A DNA stretch of 13,638 nt from Verrucomicrobiales bacterium (GTDB lineage: Bacteria > Verrucomicrobiota > Verrucomicrobiia > Limisphaerales > SXQI01), in contig JAQGOX010000162.1 of assembly GCA_028293365.1 (NCBI GenBank), forward strand, positions 1-13,638. The letters are read 5' to 3'. The notes below the pieces were generated by a model, which saw nothing but the letters and a program-made list of their open reading frames with translations, searched no databases and was not told where the DNA came from. Shown here in pieces: positions 8,577 to 13,638 of this stretch. The position numbers and the translations under genes are program-made. The stretch's first letter is position 1; the number at the start of each line of letters is the position of its first letter.

Positions 8577-9038
8577 CAATTTGTCGTTTCTTATTGACGT
8601 TCAAAATGAAGAATTCCTTCACTTGATAAAAGGGAAATGCATTGAACTGTAATCCGTCAACAGGGCTGAGGCCCTGCGCTTATTCTCCTGATACCAACGT
8701 ACCTTGAAAGCGAGGATTTCGGCCTCCGTTTCGACGCAGGGAAAGCACTCCGCTCATCTGTGCGCGAATTCCTGCCGCCGGGCAGAGAGCAAAACTGAAT
8801 CGACCTTCGCAAGTAGCAGCCGACATCAGGTGCCTCCCGAAACGCCGGATGCTGCTCTGTCTCCGATTTGCATTCCAAAATGGAATCCGGTCCGCCCACT
8901 CGATCGGCAGAAGCCCGAAGACACTCTCTTTAGTCCGCAGTCTGTCCAAATTCTCAGGCTCAATTGATTGGAATCTTGCGTTTAGTGGTAAAACGGCTAA
9001 ACCAAATCCAAATTGAAGCCCCAGAAAGAAGGATGACG
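8577..9038. other. Intergenic region with divergent transcription, no recognisable gene
   Basis: The stretch lies between the start of the DUF1592-type gene (minus) and the ATG at 9039 (plus), so both promoters should be here. Open frames of 80-89 codons on both strands overlap each other, lack ribosome-binding sites and resemble no family I know, so I do not call them. Two small perfect inverted repeats occur: CAGGGC/GCCCTG with a 4-nt loop (8661-8676), and ATTCCA/TGGAAT with a 3-nt spacer (8872-8886). Neither is followed by a T-run, so they are not typical terminators. TTGACG on the minus strand (8660-8655) resembles a -35 box, but I see no -10 at proper spacing. Confidence 0.35.
9027..9032 (+). 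promoter_or_regulatory. Shine-Dalgarno that sets the start at 9039
   Basis: AGAAGG at 9027-9032 is followed by 6 nt and then ATG at 9039. The earlier ATG at 9033 touches this sequence and is too close to be used; the in-frame TTG at 8964 has no such signal. Confidence 0.6.
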
Positions 9039-9992
9039 ATGGCTGAATCGATTACTGAAAAGGTAGCGCGGTTCGAAAAGGCGCTTGCTCTCTTCCTGGA
9101 ACGCGTGCGCGCCGATTCCAATCTTCTGGCCGCAGTGCTGGTCGGCAGCCTTACGGAGGAGACCGTATGGCGCCGCGACTCAATCTCGCTCTGGTTGATT
9201 GAGAAGGATGGCGTAACCAAGCGCCTGCGCGCGGATGGTGACGAGCCGCGCGTGTTTCGAACTTTGGTCGAAGAAGGAGTGAATCTGCATGTGGAACTTA
9301 TCCCAAGGAGCCGTTTCAAACGAATGGTGGAAGGATCGGCACGCACGGCTTTTCGTCACAGTTTTTTCGCGCGCCGCAAACTCATTTACTGCAACGACGC
9401 TTCCCTCGCCAAATGGTTCGAAGAAGCCGACACAATGGCGCGTCGCGACCAGGAGCGGGAGCTTTGTATTGCAACAACGTGGTTGATCCACACACACCGA
9501 TATGCAGCCCGCCTTCTTGCGGATGAACGTGATCTCGATCTGGCTTTTCAGGAATTGCTTGGTGGTGCGCACTTTGTGGCCGCGGCTGAAGTGATCGCCT
9601 CCGGCGAGGTGCATGAAGGATTGTTGATCCATCGAGGACTTGAATTGGCTCCGGCCTTTATGCGCAAAATCTATTCGGATCTGCTGTCAGCTCCCCGAAC
9701 GGCAAAGAATCTGGGGAAAATCCTGGAGGCGCTCGATCGTTATTTAGAAAAGCACGCGGAAGAACGATTGCGGCCTGTCCTGCGCTATCTCCGCAAGGAA
9801 AAGCGCCTGGTTCCGTTGAGCGAACTGGCGGATCATTTCGCCCACTCGCAATTGTATCCCTGGCATTTGGAATCCGCATGTGAGTGGCTCGAACGCAAAG
9901 GACGACTCGGGAAATTCTCCGCCCCGTTTGGCCTCACCAAAATGAGCCGTGTGGAAGTTGAGGAACCGGCCTACCTTTGCGAAGAGGAGTGA
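9039..9992 (+). CDS. Nucleotidyltransferase-fold-like protein with degenerate active site and C-terminal winged-helix-like domain
   Basis: 317 aa from the ATG at 9039. Residues about 28-90 resemble the minimal nucleotidyltransferase fold: a hydrophobic strand then GS (G36, S37), a 10-residue gap, then RDSISLWLI (46-54) and later LHVELIP (83-89). In active enzymes the second element is DxD; here the aligned positions are S48 and S50, although E86 fits the third acidic position. Transfer of nucleotides by the usual chemistry is therefore doubtful. Residues about 140-250 are helical and HEPN-like in composition (WLIHTHRYAARLL, FVAAAEVIASGEVH). The last 70 residues (VPLSELADHF, ESACEWLERKGRLGKFS) look like a winged helix, so DNA binding or autoregulation is possible. 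The gene ends 23 bp from the stop of a convergent toxin-antitoxin pair, with no evidence of a shared role. The fold call is inference from motifs. Confidence 0.7.
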   Translation: MAESITEKVARFEKALALFLERVRADSNLLAAVLVGSLTEETVWRRDSISLWLIEKDGVTKRLRADGDEPRVFRTLVEEGVNLHVELIPRSRFKRMVEGSARTAFRHSFFARRKLIYCNDASLAKWFEEADTMARRDQERELCIATTWLIHTHRYAARLLADERDLDLAFQELLGGAHFVAAAEVIASGEVHEGLLIHRGLELAPAFMRKIYSDLLSAPRTAKNLGKILEALDRYLEKHAEERLRPVLRYLRKEKRLVPLSELADHFAHSQLYPWHLESACEWLERKGRLGKFSAPFGLTKMSRVEVEEPAYLCEEE

Positions 9993-10015
9993 TGAATCGA
10001 TTGCCCGAACCGTAG

Positions 10016-10483
10016 TTAGGTGCCCTCGTTTGCGCGCATCAACAGTACTTTTCTGAGGTTCTCATCGAGGTAGAAGTTGGCTTCGCGTTCGAGAGCAGCG
10101 AGAGTCAGGGTAAGGCTTGGAATGAGCTGATTTTGTTTTGCCATGAGGAGAGCGCCCGCTAATCCCAAGCATCGAAGTCCGCGATGTTGGGCGATCTCGC
10201 GTCCTCGTTTCTCATCAATGAGCAAGGCATCAGCGCGAAGGTCTTCCGCCAAAACGATCGCTTCCGCCTCACCTTGATCGAGTTCCGGCAATAACACAGT
10301 AACTGCGGCCCGATTAGCGACGGCATGCACTTGCAGAAAGGGTGGTAGTTCGGAGTGATACTTCAAGAGCTCGTCGCGGACCGCTTCGGGAACATTAACC
10401 GCGCCAAATAGCTCCTGAAGCAGACTGACACGATTGATCTTCAACAATGACGTAATCGCCGTTGTGTCGCTAATGACGATCAC
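10016..10483 (-). CDS. DUF3368 (PIN-like) putative toxin
   Basis: 155 aa from a GTG start. The sequence matches DUF3368 (PF11848), a PIN-like nuclease family. SDTTAI (5-10) carries the first catalytic aspartate, D6. VPEAVRDEL (31-39) supplies the E33/E38 region. LDQGEAEAIVLA (68-79) holds E72 and E74. LLIDEKRGR (88-96) supplies D90 and the conserved Arg residues. PIN toxins usually cleave RNA, and all expected acidic positions appear intact. The GTG overlaps the stop of the upstream antitoxin gene by 4 bp (GTGA), which implies co-transcription and translational coupling. UPF0175 plus DUF3368 is a known pairing in bacteria and archaea; the toxin role comes from family context and is not shown here. 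Confidence 0.88.
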   Translation of the reverse strand: MIVISDTTAITSLLKINRVSLLQELFGAVNVPEAVRDELLKYHSELPPFLQVHAVANRAAVTVLLPELDQGEAEAIVLAEDLRADALLIDEKRGREIAQHRGLRCLGLAGALLMAKQNQLIPSLTLTLAALEREANFYLDENLRKVLLMRANEGT

Positions 10484-10743
10484 GTTCTCTGATTCCGCCC
10501 ATCAGAGCGCAGGCTGACGATAGTTTGCAGGTCGCTTTCAAGATCCGCCACATCGTAGTTGATGGGGATTCGGCTTTTACCCAGTGCGTCCAGGAATGCT
10601 GGTTTGGAAATACCGGCAATCTCCGCGCCGCGTCCCAAAGTAACACGGCGATCCAGATATAGCCCAAGAGCTAAATCTAAACGCCATTGCTCCTCGGGCA
10701 TGTCGATGCCGCGAATCAGATGGTCCGGCAAACAAAGTTCCAT
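10480..10743 (-). CDS. UPF0175 family putative antitoxin
   Basis: 87 aa, ATG start at 10743. Residues about 18-72 match UPF0175 (PF03683), a small helix-turn-helix-like family: W..DLALGLYLDRRVTLGRGAE, then AGISKPAFLDALGKSRIPIN and YDVADLESDL. It probably neutralises the downstream DUF3368 protein and may bind its own promoter, as is usual for antitoxins. Its TGA stop overlaps the toxin's GTG start. The first 15 residues (MELCLPDHLI...) are typical of family N-termini, supporting this start, although no strong Shine-Dalgarno is seen. Confidence 0.87.
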   Translation of the reverse strand: MELCLPDHLIRGIDMPEEQWRLDLALGLYLDRRVTLGRGAEIAGISKPAFLDALGKSRIPINYDVADLESDLQTIVSLRSDGRNQRT

Positions 10744-11159
10744 GCAGAAAAATTAATGGAAAGGAGAAATAAGGCAAGGATGAGATACCGTTCGCCAATT
10801 GCTTTTGCGGAACCCATTTCGCACGGACAAATGAAATCGCAGGCAGAATGTTTACGATCTGAAGGCACTGATTCGGTTTTTCGACGGAAGTGGTTCCAGT
10901 ATCTCAATATTGTTCAACCGGCTCCGCCAATTGCTGGCCCGGCTTGGAAAGCGAACTAATTGAGGCTTTCTTAGAATTCCCAGAATGCTACATTCCGAAC
11001 GTGGCAATACTCGTAAAGCCGGGGAAGGCGAATTGGATCATCGTCCCAGGGCGTTAGGTTGAGTTGCAGTTCCGGCATAGAGTGCGCTCGAGGAGGCCAG
11101 TTAAAACCGAATCACTATATTCTCCAATAATGATCCCTTCAGGAATGAACAATGACCCC
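10744..11159. other. Intergenic region between the antitoxin and uvrA-like genes
   Basis: 416 bp with divergent genes on either side, so it should hold both promoters. A 59-codon frame at 10780-10959 (+) begins 5 nt after AAGG (10771-10774). Its product resembles nothing I know, and I treat it as doubtful. The 11-bp word CGCCAATTGCT occurs twice in it, near 10793 and 10925. TATATT at 11116-11121 could be the -10 box for the uvrA-like gene, but no matching -35 is present. Confidence 0.35.
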
Positions 11160-13574
11160 ATGCGAACCACGCTCCTGATTCAGGGAGCGCGCGAAAATAA
11201 TCTGCGCAATATCACGGTCGAATTGCCGCGCAATAAACTGGTCGTCATCACCGGTGTCTCCGGGTCTGGCAAGTCCTCCCTGGCATTCGACACTTTGTAT
11301 GCGGAAGGACAGCGGCGCCTGCTCGCATCCATGTCTTCTTACGCGAAACGTTTTGTCAACCAGTTGCGCAAGCCAGACGTGGACTTTGTTCACGGCCTTT
11401 CACCTGTCATCTCGATCGACCAGAAAACGGTAGGAAGTAATCCGCGTTCGACGGTCGGAACGATGACGGATCTCTGGGATTATCTGCGCATGCTCTACGC
11501 GACGCTTGGGACGCCCCATTGTCCTCGTTGCGAGCAACCGGTCGAGACTCGCTCCCCGCAACGGATGCTTGAGCATCTGCTGCAATTGCCCCGCAGAACC
11601 GAAGTCGAGGTGCGCGCGCCCGTCTTCGAAATATATGGCGAAGATTGGGAACAGGTGTTCGAACAGGTGCGGCTGCAAGGGTATCGCCGTGTGCGTGTCG
11701 ATGGAGAGGTTAAGGATTTGGGAAGCCATTTCGAATTGAGCGAAGAGGAACACCCCTGGATCGAAGCTATTATCGATCGTTTCGTGGTCGGTCCGGGGAT
11801 CGACCGTCAGGTGCTCGCCTCTCTGGAACACGGCATGAAGGTGGGCGATGGATTTCTCTCATTCCATCCCGAAGGGATCTCTCAGACCAAGCTGAAGAGC
11901 TTTTGGAAAGATTTCGGTTGCCCCGAACATCGGCTGATTTCCGCGACGTTGCACCACGGCAACTTCACCTTCAACGATCCTGCTGGCGCCTGCCGCACCT
12001 GCGCCGGACTCGGTACTTCCAAGCGGGTTAATCCAACACTTTTAGTTCCCGATCCAGGCCGAACCCTGGGAGATGGCGCGATCGTCAAAGAAGCATTCAA
12101 TCATGACAAAAACGCCTGGGGCGGCCGGTGGTTGCATAGCTTGGCGAAACATTATCGATTTCGACTCGATGTCCCGTTTACGGAACTTTCCGAATCGGCA
12201 AAGAACTTGATTTTCTACGGGAGCAAAGGGAAGAAGATCGAGATTGTCGTTCCGGAAGGCGCGCGCCAGGGGGAACAGCACGCGGGCAAAAAAATGGCCT
12301 TTCAGGGCGTCGTACCTCAAATCGAACGACATTACCACTGGTACCGCAAGCAAGGCCGCAGCATGGATGGGATGGAAGCGTATTTGGACAAGGTAATGGT
12401 GGATTACGATTGCCCGGATTGCCGTGGAGCGCGACTGCGGAAAACACGCAGTTTGGTGCGCGTCGGCGGCAAAACTCTTCCGGAGGCTGGCGAACTGCAC
12501 TTGCGCGATCTGCAACAATGGCTCGGAACTCTGAACATCGCTGCCGACAAAACGGCGGTGGCAGCCACTGTGATGCGCGAGATCGAAGGTCGGGTCGATC
12601 TCCTCATCAACATCGGATTGGACTATCTCAACCTCAACCGAAGATCGGGCACGTTATCGGGCGGAGAATCGCAAAGAATTCGTCTCTCGACTCAAATTGG
12701 CTCGGGATTGATGGGCATGCTCTATGTCCTTGATGAACCCAGTATAGGCCTGCACGCCAAGGATAACGTCAAGATGATCCGCACGCTGGAACGTTTGCGT
12801 GATTTGGGCAACACAGTCGTCGTAGTGGAACACGATGAAGAGACTATTCGCGCGGCGGATTGGTTAATCGAAATTGGCCCCGGCCCTGGCATTCACGGTG
12901 GCGAAGTGGTGGCACAAGGCCCACCGTCTGTGGCCCTGGCCGACGAACGGTCCTTGACCGGTGCATTCCTCCGCGGCGCAAAACAAATCCTGAAGCCGGA
13001 AAAACGTCGCACCGCAGGCGAGCATCGGTTACGGATCAGCGGCGCGCGCCATAACAATCTGCAAAACCTGGACGTGGAGATACCGTTGGGATTATTCGTC
13101 TGCGTCACGGGTGCTTCCGGCTCCGGAAAGAGTTCACTCGTGCATGAGATCATCTTTAAAAAACTTGCTTCCCTCCGCTACGACAGCCGCATTCTCGCCG
13201 GTGCGCACGATTCTTTCGAAGGTCACGAATCCGTCGATGACGTCATCGATATCGATCAGTCTCCGATCGGCCGATCTCCACGCTCCAATCCGGCCACATA
13301 TGTGGGGATTTACGATTCGATCCGCCAGCTCTTTGCCGAAACCGACGAGGCTAAGACGCGCGGCTTTGGCCCAGCCACCTTCAGCTTCTATGTCAAAGGC
13401 GGGCGCTGCGGGGAATGCGCCGGCGATGGCGCAATCGTCACGCAGTTGTCATTCATGCCGGATGTCGAAGTAATTTGTCCGGCCTGCAAGGGCAGTCGCT
13501 ACCGCGAGGAGACGCTCGAAGTGACGTGGCACGGGCGCAACATTGCCGAAGTGCTCAAGATGTCCATCGAATAA
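11160..13574 (+). CDS. uvrA: UvrA-family excinuclease ATPase, cut short by an in-frame stop
   Basis: 804 aa to the TAA; UvrA is usually about 930-960 aa. UvrA recognises DNA damage as a dimer and loads UvrB in nucleotide excision repair. Visible in order (numbered from the ATG at 11160): Walker A GVSGSGKSS (32-40); the UvrB-binding region following GLSPVISIDQKT; a zinc module with CPEH (254-257) and ACRTC (277-281); ABC signature LSGGESQR (499-506); Walker B LYVLDEPS (521-528); second Walker A GASGSGKSS (651-659); and the second zinc module CGEC (750-753) and CPAC (773-776). The product stops just after VLKMSIE, so the second LSGGEAQR signature, Walker B and His loop are missing. The frame continues as UvrA past the stop (see 13575). 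The start was chosen because MRTTLLIQGARENNL matches normal UvrA N-termini; ATGs at 11130 and 11145 are alternatives. The divergent sequence and SSYAKRFVNQLRKPD region suggest this could be a UvrA paralogue and not the housekeeping copy. Confidence 0.85.
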   Translation: MRTTLLIQGARENNLRNITVELPRNKLVVITGVSGSGKSSLAFDTLYAEGQRRLLASMSSYAKRFVNQLRKPDVDFVHGLSPVISIDQKTVGSNPRSTVGTMTDLWDYLRMLYATLGTPHCPRCEQPVETRSPQRMLEHLLQLPRRTEVEVRAPVFEIYGEDWEQVFEQVRLQGYRRVRVDGEVKDLGSHFELSEEEHPWIEAIIDRFVVGPGIDRQVLASLEHGMKVGDGFLSFHPEGISQTKLKSFWKDFGCPEHRLISATLHHGNFTFNDPAGACRTCAGLGTSKRVNPTLLVPDPGRTLGDGAIVKEAFNHDKNAWGGRWLHSLAKHYRFRLDVPFTELSESAKNLIFYGSKGKKIEIVVPEGARQGEQHAGKKMAFQGVVPQIERHYHWYRKQGRSMDGMEAYLDKVMVDYDCPDCRGARLRKTRSLVRVGGKTLPEAGELHLRDLQQWLGTLNIAADKTAVAATVMREIEGRVDLLINIGLDYLNLNRRSGTLSGGESQRIRLSTQIGSGLMGMLYVLDEPSIGLHAKDNVKMIRTLERLRDLGNTVVVVEHDEETIRAADWLIEIGPGPGIHGGEVVAQGPPSVALADERSLTGAFLRGAKQILKPEKRRTAGEHRLRISGARHNNLQNLDVEIPLGLFVCVTGASGSGKSSLVHEIIFKKLASLRYDSRILAGAHDSFEGHESVDDVIDIDQSPIGRSPRSNPATYVGIYDSIRQLFAETDEAKTRGFGPATFSFYVKGGRCGECAGDGAIVTQLSFMPDVEVICPACKGSRYREETLEVTWHGRNIAEVLKMSIE

Positions 13575-13638
13575 TCTGTCGCCTTCTTCGCTGATGAACG
13601 GGCGATCGTCCGCAAGCTGGAAATATTACATGAGCTCG
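13575..13638 (+). pseudogene. In-frame continuation of the uvrA-like gene beyond the premature stop (partial, runs off the window)
   Basis: Read in the same frame after the TAA, the DNA encodes SVAFFADERAIVRKLEILHE and then L at the window edge. It lines up without gap with the UvrA segment that normally follows 'MT/SxEE' (typically xEEAxxFFxxxxxIxxKLxxLxxVGLGY). The stop therefore replaces a single residue, and the gene was a full-length UvrA or recently was. The remainder lies outside the window. Confidence 0.75.

Noticed and set aside
8661..8676. CAGGGC/GCCCTG hairpin as a terminator
   Set aside because: The stem is 6 bp with no T-run on either side, and it lies upstream of genes on both strands where a terminator is not expected.
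8657..8967. Overlapping open frames of 80-89 codons on both strands in the gap before the NTase-like gene
   Set aside because: They overlap each other on opposite strands, lack ribosome-binding sites, have low-complexity Arg/Ser-rich products and match no family I recognise.
10780..10959. 59-codon frame with AAGG upstream
   Set aside because: Product is unlike any known family and the codon pattern is not distinctive; it could be real, but the support is only a weak ribosome-binding site.
11064..11159. Extended N-terminus of the UvrA-like protein from a TTG at 11064
   Set aside because: The extra 32 residues do not resemble UvrA N-termini and contain a likely promoter region; the ATG at 11160 fits the family.

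Overview
The window looks like chromosomal DNA from a Verrucomicrobiota bacterium, probably of the Pedosphaera/Limisphaerales type. This is inferred from gene content, since no rRNA is present. The clues are a DUF1552 plus DUF1592-type secreted cytochrome-like gene pair, a membrane-tethered CotH-kinase protein, and a secreted beta-rich protein ending in two 'YxLQxA...W...FFRL' repeats common in that phylum. I see no tRNA, rRNA, insertion sequence, phage gene or CRISPR array.

Layout. Positions 1-271 are non-coding as far as I can tell. A secreted polysaccharide-deacetylase-like protein (272-1819, +) converges on a secreted beta-rich protein (1855-2847, -). That gene diverges from a membrane-anchored CotH-kinase family protein (3010-4608, +). 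The CotH gene ends 3 bp from the stop of a minus-strand operon: the DUF1592-type protein with two CxxCH motifs (5988-8576) is transcribed first, then the Tat-exported DUF1552 protein (4612-5973). The second gene's ribosome-binding site abuts the first gene's stop codon. After an intergenic stretch comes an unusual protein with a degenerate nucleotidyltransferase-like N-terminus and a winged-helix-like C-terminus (9039-9992, +). It is followed by a convergent UPF0175/DUF3368 (PIN-like) toxin-antitoxin pair (10016-10743, -) whose genes overlap by 4 bp. The window ends in a UvrA-family excinuclease ATPase gene (11160 onward, +).

The first half is mostly exported proteins facing the envelope or outside: deacetylase, beta-rich protein, CotH kinase and the cytochrome-like pair. 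The second half is intracellular: NTase-like regulator candidate, toxin-antitoxin and DNA repair.

The most notable observation is that the UvrA frame is broken by a single in-frame TAA (13572-13574). The frame stays open and UvrA-like after the stop to the end of the window. The stop removes the second ABC signature and Walker B. This is a nonsense mutation, a sequencing error, or less likely readthrough. Other points worth a second look are two pseudomurein-binding-like repeats behind the deacetylase domain and serines in place of both catalytic aspartates in the NTase-like protein. I did not find a clear, previously undescribed multi-gene system.
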